Shown here: positions 9,840 through 17,321 of the stretch, one piece after another
Layout of the letters: every line of letters starts with the position of its first letter
Position numbering within the stretch: position 1 is the first letter of the stretch
Position numbers and translations under genes: made by a program
Source of the DNA: Allolucifera butyrica
GTDB taxonomy: Bacteria > Bacillota > Negativicutes > Sporomusales > UPPP01
DNA: 64,000 nt
Assembly (NCBI RefSeq): GCF_900476375.1
Contig: NZ_UPPP01000064.1
Span: 30,639 to 94,638, forward strand
Direction: 5' to 3'
Notes under the pieces: model-generated
Databases searched by the model: none
What the model was told of the DNA's origin: nothing
What the model saw: only the letters and a program-made list of their open reading frames with translations

Positions 9840-10136
9840 ATGGATATTCGTATTGAGCCGGCGGCTTTGGATTATATTAAGGCTAAGTCGCCGGATAACA
9901 TAATCACACTGGATGTGGTTGAACGACCGGGCGGGGTCTGCAGTTGCCACGGAGGGCTCCGTTATCCGTCCGTGCAAGTAGGGAAACCGAAAATAATAGA
10001 AAACTATGAACTAATAAATATTAAAGAAATGAATGTATACTATCGGCCAATTTTATGTAATATGTTTTCAGGCATAACTATAATAATTGATAAGCTGCTG
10101 TTTATTAAATCCCTGGTAGCTATTGGGGATAAATAA
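9840..10136 (+). CDS. Small CC/Se-motif-like cysteine protein
   Basis: A 98-residue soluble protein starting at ATG 9840 behind TGGAGG. The layout (basic N-terminus, hydrophobic strand, Gly/Cys turn VCSCHGG at ~36-42, conserved VQVGKPK, C-terminal KLLFIKSLVAIGDK) resembles what I recall of the 'CC/Se motif' (seleno)protein family. Relatives carry Cys-Cys or Cys-Sec at the turn; here it is Cys-Ser-Cys-His. The family is thought to be redox- or metal-linked. The position between two permeases and next to ArsR and thioredoxin-like genes suggests a role in metalloid, sulfur or selenium handling. Function is unproven. Confidence 0.6.
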   Translation: MDIRIEPAALDYIKAKSPDNIITLDVVERPGGVCSCHGGLRYPSVQVGKPKIIENYELINIKEMNVYYRPILCNMFSGITIIIDKLLFIKSLVAIGDK

Positions 10137-10167
10137 GACGCGTACTTGACTAATGGGGGTGTTTAGT

Positions 10168-11115
10168 GTGTTACAAGAATTTGCAGACCTAATCGTGTAT
10201 GAGTGGATAGGAATCACGCCCGGTACAAGGCTTGGCGATGCAGTGGATTTCTTTTTCTACGATACCATGAAAATCTTTTTGCTCTTGGTTACCATTATTT
10301 TTGTAGTGGCTATGATCCGCAGTTATTTTCCCCCGGAACGGGCTAAAAAGTTGTTAAGTCACAAACGGGAATATGTGGGCAACTTTCTGGCGGCGCTCCT
10401 GGGCATTGTTACTCCTTTTTGCTCTTGTTCGGCAGTGCCGCTGTTTATCGGTTTTCTCGAATCCGGTCTGCCGCTGGGAGTAACCTTTTCCTTCCTGATT
10501 TCGTCGCCGACGGTGAATGAAGTAGCCCTGGTTATGCTGTGGGGCCTGTTCGGCTGGAAAATTGCCGCCATTTATGTGGCGACCGGAGTGACTATCGCCT
10601 TCTTCAGCGGCATCGTCATCGGCAAGCTGCATCTGGAACATTTAGTGGAAGAGTATGTCTATCAAATTAAGATGGGGGAAAGTGAAGTTGCAGTGCCTAA
10701 CTGGCAGGAACGGGTAGGGTATGCTAAAGAATATACTATTGATATCCTAAAACGGGTTTGGCCCTATGTTTTGGTCGGCATTGGCATTGGCGGCTGGATC
10801 CATGGCTATGCACCGATTGACTTTGTGGTGAAATATGCCGGACCGGATAATCCCTTTGCTGTTATTATAGCCGTATTAATAGCTATTCCCCTCTATTCCA
10901 ATGCCGCCGGAACGATTCCCATTGTGCAGGCGCTGGTGGAGAAAGGGATGCCCTTGGGTACGGCGTTGGCCTTTATGATGGCGATCGTCGCCATTTCCAC
11001 GCCGGAGATGATTATCTTGCGCAAGGTGATAAAGCCAAAGCTAATAGCCATATTTACTGGTATTGTATCAATATCAATCATTATTATTGGGTATTTATTT
11101 AACGCAATTTTATAG
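10168..11115 (+). CDS. Permease of the DUF318/ArsP family
   Basis: A ~315-residue polytopic membrane protein with eight or more helices in two halves joined by a cytoplasmic loop (~160-195). The signature TPFCSCSAVPLFIGFLESG (~85-103) carries the paired cysteines of ArsP-type permeases, and the second half has IAIPLYSNAAGTIPIVQAL. The start is probably GTG 10168, eight bases after GGGGGTG; ATG 10153 is an alternative. It is followed at 12 bp by an ArsR regulator and then a thioredoxin-like protein, a common trio. Likely exports a metalloid or organometal compound. Confidence 0.85.
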   Translation: MLQEFADLIVYEWIGITPGTRLGDAVDFFFYDTMKIFLLLVTIIFVVAMIRSYFPPERAKKLLSHKREYVGNFLAALLGIVTPFCSCSAVPLFIGFLESGLPLGVTFSFLISSPTVNEVALVMLWGLFGWKIAAIYVATGVTIAFFSGIVIGKLHLEHLVEEYVYQIKMGESEVAVPNWQERVGYAKEYTIDILKRVWPYVLVGIGIGGWIHGYAPIDFVVKYAGPDNPFAVIIAVLIAIPLYSNAAGTIPIVQALVEKGMPLGTALAFMMAIVAISTPEMIILRKVIKPKLIAIFTGIVSISIIIIGYLFNAIL

Positions 11116-11127
11116 GAGGAAGAAGAA

Positions 11128-11451
11128 ATGGCGGAAGAGATTGTTACTAAACTAACAGCGGATTTTTTCAAAACCCTTTCCCATCCGGTACGGGTTGGCA
11201 TTTTACGCCTTCTTAAAGATGGGGAACGCTGTGTATGCGAGATGATCGAGGAACTTGATATCGAACAATCGAATTTATCGCAGCATTTAGGTGTTATGAA
11301 AAAGCAAGGCTTAATTGATTCCAGGAAAGACGGGCAAAAGGTAATGTATCGTGTTATTTATCCTTCCGTATTTGATGTGGTCGACGCAGTGGAGAAAACA
11401 CTCAGCGAACAGATTGCCCACAGCCAAAGTTTCCTTAAATTTTTAAAATAA
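11128..11451 (+). CDS. ArsR/SmtB-family transcriptional regulator
   Basis: A 107-residue winged-helix repressor. It has the typical LSHPVRVGILRLLKDGERCVC start, a metal/metalloid-sensor CxC in the alpha-3 region (ERCVCEM, residues ~36-42), and a recognition helix in QSNLSQHLGVMKKQGLI. The AGGAGG ribosome site is strong. It lies between the permease and the thioredoxin-like gene and probably derepresses this cluster on binding As(III), Sb(III) or a similar thiophilic ion. No clear operator was identified. Confidence 0.9.
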   Translation: MAEEIVTKLTADFFKTLSHPVRVGILRLLKDGERCVCEMIEELDIEQSNLSQHLGVMKKQGLIDSRKDGQKVMYRVIYPSVFDVVDAVEKTLSEQIAHSQSFLKFLK

Positions 11452-11466
11452 CAGGAGGTACCGGGC

Positions 11467-11697
11467 ATGAGAATCGAAATTCTCGGCATGGGGTGTCAAA
11501 AATGCAGCAACCTTTATGAAAATACGAAACAGGCTGCGATAGAATTAGGTATGAATCCGGAAATCGTCAAAGTAGAAGACATAAAAGAAATTATGAAATA
11601 CGGAGTCATGACAACGCCGGCTCTTGTTGTGGACGGCGTTCTTAAAGTCGCTGGAAAAGTACCAGGCAAGGAGGAAATCAAGGGCTTTCTCAAGTAA
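11467..11697 (+). CDS. Small thioredoxin-like redox protein (CxxC)
   Basis: A 76-residue minimal thioredoxin fold with the active site GMGCQKC (Cys11, Cys14) and the conserved cis-proline segment TTPALVVDG. It matches the archaeal/clostridial 'redox-active disulfide protein 2' family, which lacks the first alpha/beta unit of thioredoxin. It sits 15 bp after arsR behind AGGAGGT. The repeated association of this family with ArsR and DUF318 permeases suggests it passes electrons or a thiol-bound metalloid to the permease. Confidence 0.85.
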   Translation: MRIEILGMGCQKCSNLYENTKQAAIELGMNPEIVKVEDIKEIMKYGVMTTPALVVDGVLKVAGKVPGKEEIKGFLK

Positions 11698-11774
11698 AAT
11701 GGGAGGGTAAATAATGTGGAATGCTTAAATACTGATATTTATATATGTTATTATCAAGGCTGCGTGAGGGAGAA

Positions 11775-12596
11775 ATGAGAATTCTGGAAGAACAGCTAAA
11801 AGCAAGGAAGGCGGGTATCTCTTACGCGGTATTGACGGTAGCAGAGACGGAAGGTACTTCCCCCTGTACAGTAGGCAAAAAGATGCTGTTGCTCGAAGAT
11901 GGAACGACCTTTGGGACGGTAGGAGGCGGTGCGTTTGAACGTCAAGCGCTTGAAGAAGCTGCCCAGGCAATAAAAGAAAGACAAAGCTTTTATAAGCATT
12001 ATGTTCATAGTCCCACTTACGAAGAACCGGGTCTGGGGTGCAGTTTTAAAGTGGGATTGCTGGTCGAAGCGGTCAGTCCTGGATTACAGCTTGTGGTTTG
12101 CGGTGCTGGGCACGTAGGCGGTGCGGTGCTACAGTTTGCAAAGCTGCTCCATTTTGAAACGATATTAATTGATACCCGGCTGCCAGAGCAAATTCAGGAT
12201 AAGATAAACATTGCCGACCGTTTTCTTGCCTGTAAGACATATGAGGAAGGCATTCTGGAAGGACGTATTCCGGACGGCGCCTACTATTTATGTTGCGCAC
12301 CGACGCATACGCAAGATAAATCCGCTCTCAAAGGCGCACTGCAAAAAAGTTTTGCTTATGTAGGTATGCTCGGCAGCATGAAAAAAACAAAAGAAATGTA
12401 TCAACAGCTTGAAGAAGAGGGGATCAGCAGGGATTTGCTCCTTCAAGTCCACACCCCTGTCGGTCTGGATATCTGCGATATGTCCCCAGAAGAGGTCGCA
12501 TTTTCTGTACTGGCGGAGATTCTGATGATAAAAAACGGCGGCACGGGAAAATCTCGAAGAGATAGTGTTACAGTGCACTATCCGAAACCAGACTGA
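11775..12596 (+). CDS. XdhC/CoxI-family protein
   Basis: A 273-residue protein of the XdhC/CoxI family, which inserts or sulfurates the molybdenum cofactor of xanthine-dehydrogenase-type enzymes. It has the XdhC N-terminal domain (SPCTVGKKMLL, GGGAFERQALEEA), a Rossmann domain with VVCGAGHVGGAV (~107-118) and the conserved YVGMLGSMKK. The start at ATG 11775 follows GAGGGA. No molybdenum hydroxylase is encoded nearby, so it acts in trans or in another sulfur/selenium transfer, which fits the Cys-rich neighbours. Confidence 0.85.
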   Translation: MRILEEQLKARKAGISYAVLTVAETEGTSPCTVGKKMLLLEDGTTFGTVGGGAFERQALEEAAQAIKERQSFYKHYVHSPTYEEPGLGCSFKVGLLVEAVSPGLQLVVCGAGHVGGAVLQFAKLLHFETILIDTRLPEQIQDKINIADRFLACKTYEEGILEGRIPDGAYYLCCAPTHTQDKSALKGALQKSFAYVGMLGSMKKTKEMYQQLEEEGISRDLLLQVHTPVGLDICDMSPEEVAFSVLAEILMIKNGGTGKSRRDSVTVHYPKPD

Positions 12597-12931
12597 TACA
12601 TTATTTGGTATTAAATGTGATTTTCTTAGGAAATATTTATTAAGTGAAGGGAATCTTCCTATGAGTTCAAATTTTAGTTGTTACCTAAAGTCTTTCCAAT
12701 TGGAAAAGGTTGTTGGGAAAATCGACGGAGTAAAAGATGGGCAGGTGGAGTTTGTGCTACAGGCGTAAGCGGGGGTTATAGCGGTGCTGTGATGTATGAT
12801 TATGGTAAAATATTTAAAGGTACAGTGAGGAGATTTAGTATAACAGCCTTTCCTTTAGGTTTCTTGCAAGGGGAGGCATGATACTCGTATTAAGTTAGCA
12901 ACTTTTATTATTTTATAAATGCGAATACAAA
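12597..12931. other. Intergenic region with possible gene debris
   Basis: Short plus-strand frames (a 35-codon frame starting ATG 12661, and a different frame ending at 12881) look like broken pieces of one former gene, but I do not recognise a family. No RNA gene is seen. Confidence 0.3.
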
Positions 12932-12956
12932 AGAGGCAACCCAATAGGTTGCCTCT
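12932..12956. repeat. Ten-base-pair hairpin
   Basis: AGAGGCAACC pairs perfectly with GGTTGCCTCT across a 5-nt loop. No T-run follows. It is the first of three consecutive hairpins. Confidence 0.5.
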
Positions 12957-12957
12957 C

Positions 12958-13016
12958 AGACTGTAGACAAAAACGCACCCTACGCTTTGCGTAAAGTGCG
13001 TTTTTGTCTACAGTCT
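12958..13016. repeat. Perfect 21-bp inverted repeat with nested stem
   Basis: Bases 12958-12978 are the exact reverse complement of 12996-13016 (21 of 21). The 17-nt loop contains a second stem TACGC/GCGTA (12981-12985, 12989-12993). The resulting cruciform would be about 28 bp tall. Possible roles are a bidirectional terminator, a transposon end pair or a dispersed repeat. Confidence 0.8.
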
Positions 13017-13018
13017 GA

Positions 13019-13044
13019 GCACTCCTCCAAAGGAGTGCTTTTTT
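13019..13044 (+). terminator. Rho-independent terminator
   Basis: GCACTCCT (13019-13026) pairs with AGGAGTGC (13031-13038) and is followed by six T residues. It closes a plus-strand transcript, perhaps the XdhC unit. Confidence 0.75.
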
Positions 13045-13068
13045 GATACTTATTTTTAGGACCTAGAA

Positions 13069-13275
13069 GTGCCCTTACTATGCGTTAAAGGATCATGCTG
13101 GCAGTGGAGGAGGCAATGGAGCCTAGGTGGTATCGTGTTCAAAGTTCGCAAAGATGCCAAGATTATCAATAAGTGTATTTACTTAGAGTATCACCATGGA
13201 AGGCAGGAAAGAAATACTGGGTTATGGCTATCGAAAAACGAGGGTGCATCCAAGATGCCCTACGGCTCCTGTAGA
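13069..13275 (+). pseudogene. IS256-family transposase remnant
   Basis: The frame from ATG 13069 contains VFKVRKDAKIINKCIYL and then GLWLSKNEGASK. These align in order with the catalytic-core stretch of IS256-type transposases; the copy at 60.8 kb has YKIREDHQIVTKAAYVVLGV and LGIWIGENESSKFW in the same places. The region between the motifs is short and out of phase, and everything before and after is missing, so this is an internal fragment. The ORF runs on antisense into the XRE gene, which is coincidental. Confidence 0.55.
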
Positions 13276-13665
13276 TTACATAATTTTTTTGACGGGATAA
13301 TACTCGCCAAAGGCTTTTTCAAATTGTATTTTTGTCCAACTGCGTATATCGGCATTTTCATCTTTTAATAATCGCTTTAATACATCTGTCATTTCTTTTA
13401 AATCGAGGTCATTTTTCAATTTATCGTTGGGCTGCCTAGTGGAATCAAGGGTACTTGGCCCCGTGCCTGTTAATAACCAATCAATGGAATATCCTAAATT
13501 TTCGTGTATTGATTTTAAAGCAAGTGCTCCGGGAAGTGCTGCGCCTGATTCCCAAGAACTAACGTTGCCAGGTGACACACCAATCCTTTTGGCGAGTCTT
13601 TCTTGAGAAAGGCCGGCTTCTGCCCGAATTTGTTTTATTCTTTTTATTATATCTGACCCTGGCAT
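13276..13665 (-). CDS. XRE-family transcriptional regulator
   Basis: A 129-residue protein with an N-terminal Cro/CI helix-turn-helix (residues ~6-60: LSQERLAKRIGVSPGNVSSW) and a C-terminal ~65-residue region with helical Lys/Asp-rich sequence that may mediate oligomerisation. The ATG at 13665 has an AGGAGGTT ribosome site. An inverted repeat immediately upstream is a likely autoregulatory operator. It lies in a cluster of three XRE genes with no phage structural genes, suggesting a relic of a mobile element or a small regulatory module. Confidence 0.85.
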   Translation of the reverse strand: MPGSDIIKRIKQIRAEAGLSQERLAKRIGVSPGNVSSWESGAALPGALALKSIHENLGYSIDWLLTGTGPSTLDSTRQPNDKLKNDLDLKEMTDVLKRLLKDENADIRSWTKIQFEKAFGEYYPVKKIM

Positions 13666-13680
13666 AAACTAACCTCCTTG

Positions 13681-13716
13681 CCCTAATTTTAGGTTGACGA
13701 TACACCAAAATTAGGG
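13681..13716 (-). promoter_or_regulatory. Operator inverted repeat upstream of the XRE gene
   Basis: CCCTAATTTT at 13681-13690 and AAAATTAGGG at 13707-13716 are exact reverse complements separated by 16 bp, starting 16 bp upstream of the XRE start codon. This spacing fits a dimeric or tetrameric XRE repressor overlapping its own promoter. Confidence 0.65.
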
Positions 13717-13786
13717 TAAAATTATATTCGTTAATAGATGTTGATGTTTTAGTACCCTTTTAAAGGTGGTACCCATATTTAAAACC

Positions 13787-13959
13787 AATGGTTTAGCAAT
13801 GTCTTTGTAATGAAAGGAGCTGACTTTCCGACTTTGTTCAAAATTAGAGGAGAGGTGAGATACAGATAAGCAGCATTACAAGCTGTTAAGCATTGATGCT
13901 GCTGAGTTTCGTGTGCTCCAATTTGGTATACATCAGGACGGAAAATGTAATTTAAAGGT
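13787..13959 (-). ncRNA. Candidate small RNA, copy A
   Basis: This is one of two diverged copies of a ~200-bp element (the other is at 14701-14911). Both copies have TTTACG-N17-TATAAT on the minus strand at the same position, a conserved AGCAGCAT/ATGCTGCT stem and a conserved pyrimidine motif AGCTCCTTTC. Reading frames are not conserved because of indels, which argues for RNA rather than protein. The motif CTCCTTTC matches the 16S rRNA anti-Shine-Dalgarno sequence, as in small RNAs that bind ribosome sites. The 3' end is uncertain. This is an inference from comparing the two copies. Confidence 0.45.
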
Positions 13960-13965
13960 AATTTT

Positions 13966-13994
13966 ATTATATCGCACCCGCCGTAAAACGTAAA
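13966..13994 (-). promoter_or_regulatory. Promoter of candidate small RNA A
   Basis: On the minus strand, TTTACG (13994-13989) and TATAAT (13971-13966) are separated by exactly 17 bp. The same pair with the same spacing occurs in copy B. Confidence 0.6.
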
Positions 13995-14044
13995 TGCGAC
14001 TGAAAACACGGCAATATGCGAAAAACTTGGGGCAGCAAAGAATT

Positions 14045-14272
14045 TTAAGACCTTTTTGGCTTGTCAGATAAGCCGACCAAATAATCCAGTGACACGTTGA
14101 AATATTCAGCCAGGGCAATGCTGGCCTCAAGGCTGGGAGCGCGGACGCCCTTTTCCCAATTGTTGATGGTTTGTTTAACTAAGCCCAATTCCTCAGCTAA
14201 TTGTTCTAAAGTAAGGTTTTGAGACGATCTTAGTGCACGTAAGCGTTCACAAAATATTTCTTTCCTAAACAT
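14045..14272 (-). CDS. XRE-family transcriptional regulator (short)
   Basis: A 75-residue helix-turn-helix protein, essentially a single Cro/CI domain: LRALRSSQNLTLEQLAEELG, then KQTINNWEKG, then an ALAEYFNVSLDYLVGLSD end typical of XRE domains. It is divergent from the XRE gene at 14361, with an 88-bp intergenic region holding two identical-type 17-bp sites, giving a cI/cro-like switch. A ribosome site (GGGGG) precedes the ATG at 14272. Confidence 0.85.
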   Translation of the reverse strand: MFRKEIFCERLRALRSSQNLTLEQLAEELGLVKQTINNWEKGVRAPSLEASIALAEYFNVSLDYLVGLSDKPKRS

Positions 14273-14289
14273 AAAATACCCCCTTGACT

Positions 14290-14343
14290 GTCTTCAAAAT
14301 GTGGACTAAAATAATAATCAAGGTAAGTCTTCTAATTGTGGAC
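14290..14343. promoter_or_regulatory. Two 17-bp operator repeats between divergent XRE genes
   Basis: GTCTTCAAAATGTGGAC (14290-14306) and GTCTTCTAATTGTGGAC (14327-14343) differ at two positions only. They start 37 bp apart, which puts them close to the same helical face. Each has GTC...GAC ends as expected of a dimer site. They flank the promoters of the two divergent regulators. Confidence 0.75.
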
Positions 14344-14360
14344 TTGGAGAAGGTGGTTAG

Positions 14361-14582
14361 ATGAAACGGTGGCGGTTATATGTAGAACGCACAAAGCGGG
14401 GACTTACGCAAGAGCAAGTGGCCTTTCAGCTGGGCATATCCAAACAAGGCTACAACAATATTGAACTGGGCCGCCGCTGTGCTTCGGCGGAAATATGGGA
14501 CACATTAGAAGACCTGTTTGGCGTTGACCAGCGCGAACTTCGGGCAGTGACCGAAGAGAATACGTTGAGAATGGATTACTAA
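14361..14582 (+). CDS. XRE-family transcriptional regulator (short)
   Basis: A 73-residue single helix-turn-helix domain (LTQEQVAFQLGISKQGYNNI, then LGRR) followed by a short acidic tail. It is transcribed away from the XRE gene at 14272 behind GGAGAAGGTGG. Its recognition helix differs from that of its neighbour, so the pair may compete for the two 17-bp sites. Confidence 0.85.
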   Translation: MKRWRLYVERTKRGLTQEQVAFQLGISKQGYNNIELGRRCASAEIWDTLEDLFGVDQRELRAVTEENTLRMDY

Positions 14583-14700
14583 AGCGGAAAAGTTGGAAAA
14601 GAATTAACAACCTTGGGTCCATACCATTTCGCTTTTGTAATAAACACACTAAACAAGCAAGGCAACCATGAATATAAATCGATGTGATTAATACCGACGG

Positions 14701-14875
14701 AATGGTGTTGCCTTAGCGTAGGAAAGGAGCTGATTTTACCTGCTTGTTCCAAAATCGAATAGAGGTGAGGTGAGAGGAAAAAGCAAGCAGCATTGCAAGC
14801 CGCCAAGCATTCATGCTGCTGGTTTCGTGCGCCCATTTTGCCGTAAACAGAGGGCGTACGGAAGAAATTGTAAAC
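14701..14875 (-). ncRNA. Candidate small RNA, copy B (divergent from arcA)
   Basis: Second copy of the element described at 13787-13959, roughly two-thirds identical by eye. The conserved parts are the promoter, the AGCAGCAT/ATGCTGCT stem with its CAAGCnGnnAAGC loop, GAGGTGAG (plus-strand sense) and the AGCTCCTTTC pyrimidine block. It is transcribed divergently from the arginine deiminase operon. A weak long-range stem AAGGCAAC/GTTGCCTT followed by TTGCTTGTTT could end the transcript near 14655. The minus-strand ORF covering it has no ribosome site and is not shared with copy A. Confidence 0.45.
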
Positions 14876-14881
14876 AACTTT

Positions 14882-14910
14882 ATTATAGCCTATCTCATTA
14901 GAAACGTAAA
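14882..14910 (-). promoter_or_regulatory. Promoter of candidate small RNA B
   Basis: TTTACG (14910-14905) and TATAAT (14887-14882) on the minus strand are separated by exactly 17 bp, identical in sequence and spacing to the promoter of copy A. Confidence 0.6.
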
Positions 14911-14978
14911 TACAAACCAAACCGTTACAAAGTCCTTTGCCCATTAGGGAGTAAGTCCCAAGAAAGGATGATTCACCT

Positions 14979-16241
14979 ATGGAGAATGCAATACGCAAAC
15001 CAGAGGCAGCGGAAGACTGCCTGCATGTTACCTCGGAGATTGGCCGGCTGCGGTCGGTGCTGCTGCACCGGCCCGGGCCGGAAGTGGAAAACTTAACGCC
15101 GGACCTGTTGGCGCGGCTCTTATTCGATGATATCCCTTATCTGGAAGTGGCCCAAAGCGAACACGACTACTTCGCCTCGGTCTTGCAAGGAAATGGGGTG
15201 GAAGTGCTGTACCTGGAGCAGTTAGCGGCGGAAGCCCTGACCGACGACCGGGTTAAGGCGGAATTCATTCGCCAGTTTATCGCCGAAGCGGGGGTTGAGA
15301 ATGACCGTCTGCGATGCGCCTTGGCGGACTACTTTACCGGGTTCGATAACCCCTCGCTGGTCACCAAAATGATGGCCGGAGTCCGGCGGGACGAGCTGTC
15401 CGGCTATCCGAACAGCACCCTGTCCGACCGGGTCCACGACGGCTATCCCTTTGTCTGCGATCCCATGCCCAACCTGTATTTTACCCGGGACCCCTTTGCC
15501 ACCATCGGCAACGGCATCACCTTGAACCACATGCGGACCCAGACCCGCAACCGGGAGACGCTGTTTGCCCAAACTATTTTCGCTCATCATCCCCGCTTTC
15601 AGGGGGCGCATATTCCTTGCTGGTTCCAGCGGGAAGAGAGCACTTCCTTAGAGGGCGGCGATGAGCTGATTTTAAATGAGAAAGTGCTGGCTATCGGCAT
15701 TTCCCAGCGAACCGACGCGGCGTCGGTGGAGAAAGTGTGCCAGCGGTTGTTCGCCGACCAGGCCAGCTTTGAGACCGTGCTGGCCTTTCATATTCCCGCG
15801 TCGCGGGCCTTCATGCATCTGGACACGGTGTTCACCATGGTGGACTACGACAAGTTTACCATCCATGCCGGCATCGAAGGGCCGTTGACGGTGTATGCCA
15901 TGACGCCCTGGCGGGACCGCACCGGCGCAGTACGGCTCAAGATTGAACCGCTGCATCAAAAACTGGAGACCATTCTGGAACGGTATCTGGACCGGAAAGT
16001 GACCCTCATTCGCTGCGGCCAGGGCGACCCCATTCATGCCGCCCGGGAACAGTGGAACGACGGGGCCAACACCTTGGCCATTGCGCCAGGGGAAGTGGTC
16101 GTCTATTCCCGCAACCATGTGACCAACCGGATCTTAGAGAGCTACGGGATTAAATTGCATGTCATTCCCTCGTCGGAACTGTCTAGGGGCCGGGGCGGTC
16201 CGCGCTGCATGAGCATGCCCCTGGTGCGGGATGATGCGTGA
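14979..16241 (+). CDS. arcA: Arginine deiminase
   Basis: A 420-residue cytoplasmic enzyme, L-arginine + H2O -> L-citrulline + NH3, the first step of the arginine deiminase pathway. Family motifs are present in order: [14 protein letters not shown] (~167-180), [10 protein letters not shown] with the catalytic His (~282) and the C-terminal [16 protein letters not shown] with the nucleophilic Cys at ~409. The length is normal (~410). The ATG at 14979 follows AAAGGATG. It is the first gene of arcA-arcB-arcD-arcC, which yields ATP from arginine. Its GC content is higher than that of the XRE region upstream. Confidence 0.97.
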   Translation: MENAIRKPEAAEDCLHVTSEIGRLRSVLLHRPGPEVENLTPDLLARLLFDDIPYLEVAQSEHDYFASVLQGNGVEVLYLEQLAAEALTDDRVKAEFIRQFIAEAGVENDRLRCALADYFTGFDNPSLVTKMMAGVRRDELSGYPNSTLSDRVHDGYPFVCDPMPNLYFTRDPFATIGNGITLNHMRTQTRNRETLFAQTIFAHHPRFQGAHIPCWFQREESTSLEGGDELILNEKVLAIGISQRTDAASVEKVCQRLFADQASFETVLAFHIPASRAFMHLDTVFTMVDYDKFTIHAGIEGPLTVYAMTPWRDRTGAVRLKIEPLHQKLETILERYLDRKVTLIRCGQGDPIHAAREQWNDGANTLAIAPGEVVVYSRNHVTNRILESYGIKLHVIPSSELSRGRGGPRCMSMPLVRDDA

Positions 16242-16292
16242 ACGGGGAAATTGGAAATTGGATGTTGGATATTGGGGAAGGAGAACAAGAAT

Positions 16293-17291
16293 ATGGGATT
16301 CAACTTGCGCAACCGCAATTTTTTAACGCTCATGGATTTTTCCGCTAAGGAAATTCATTACTTATTAGATTTGGCGGCGGAACTGAAGCGGGCTAAATAC
16401 ACCGGGACGGAACAGCCCCGGCTCAGTAGGAAGAATATCGTTATTTTGTTTGAAAAAGATTCTACCCGGACCCGCTGCTCCTTCGAAGTGGCGGCGCTCG
16501 ATCAGGGGGCGCACGTCACCTACCTGGGACCGACGGGCAGCCAGATGGGAAAGAAGGAGTCCATCGCCGACACCGCCCGGGTGCTGGGGCGGATCTACGA
16601 CGGCATCGAATACCGGGGCTTTGACCAGAAAGTGGTGGAGGACTTGGCAGCCTATTCCGGCGTGCCGGTCTGGAATGGCCTGACCGACGCGGACCATCCG
16701 ACCCAGGTATTAGCCGATTTTTTAACCGCCCAGGAACACCTCCATAAACCCTATAACCAAATGGTCTTTGTCTATGTTGGCGACGGGCGGAACAACGTGG
16801 CCAACGCCTTAATGATCGGCGCGGCCAAACTGGGCATGGACTTCCGGATCGTGTCCCCCGAAGGGTTATTCCCCTCGGACCGCCTGGTAGAACAATGTCG
16901 CCAACTTGCGGAAGGGAGCGGCGCGAAAATCACCATCACCCCGGACATTGCCGCCGGGGTGGTCAATGCCGATGTCCTCTACACGGACGTCTGGGTGTCC
17001 ATGGGCGAGCCCGACGCGGTCTGGGAACAGCGGATCAACTTATTGCAGCTTTATCAGGTCAACAACCGGATGCTGGCGATGACCTACAACCAGAATGTTG
17101 TTTTTGAACATTGCCTGCCCGCCTTTCATGATCTGAACACCCAAGTTGGGAAAGAGATTCACCGCAAGTTCGGCTTAACGGCTATGGAAGTGACGGACGA
17201 AGTCTTCGAGGGCGCCCATTCGGTGGTCTTCGACGAAGCGGAAAACCGGCTGCACACGATTAAGGCCGTGATGGTGGCCACCCTGGGATAG
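16293..17291 (+). CDS. arcB: Ornithine carbamoyltransferase (catabolic)
   Basis: A 332-residue enzyme that phosphorolyses citrulline to ornithine and carbamoyl phosphate in this operon. It has the carbamoyl-phosphate site [12 protein letters not shown] (~57-68), [10 protein letters not shown] and the ornithine-side HCLPAFHD (~273-280). The start at ATG 16293 follows GGAAGGAG; the longer in-frame ATG at 16251 has no ribosome site. Placement between arcA and arcD supports the catabolic arcB role rather than biosynthetic argF. Confidence 0.95.
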   Translation: MGFNLRNRNFLTLMDFSAKEIHYLLDLAAELKRAKYTGTEQPRLSRKNIVILFEKDSTRTRCSFEVAALDQGAHVTYLGPTGSQMGKKESIADTARVLGRIYDGIEYRGFDQKVVEDLAAYSGVPVWNGLTDADHPTQVLADFLTAQEHLHKPYNQMVFVYVGDGRNNVANALMIGAAKLGMDFRIVSPEGLFPSDRLVEQCRQLAEGSGAKITITPDIAAGVVNADVLYTDVWVSMGEPDAVWEQRINLLQLYQVNNRMLAMTYNQNVVFEHCLPAFHDLNTQVGKEIHRKFGLTAMEVTDEVFEGAHSVVFDEAENRLHTIKAVMVATLG

Positions 17292-17321
17292 TAAGAATAC
17301 GCTAAAGGGAGAGGATTTACT

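Noticed and set aside
13069..13368. 99-codon ORF as an independent gene
   Set aside because: Its recognisable part is an IS256 fragment, and the rest is antisense to the XRE gene.
14579..14998. 139-codon minus-strand ORF covering candidate RNA copy B
   Set aside because: It has no ribosome site, and its frame is not shared with the homologous copy A because of indels. The shared stretch is better explained as RNA.
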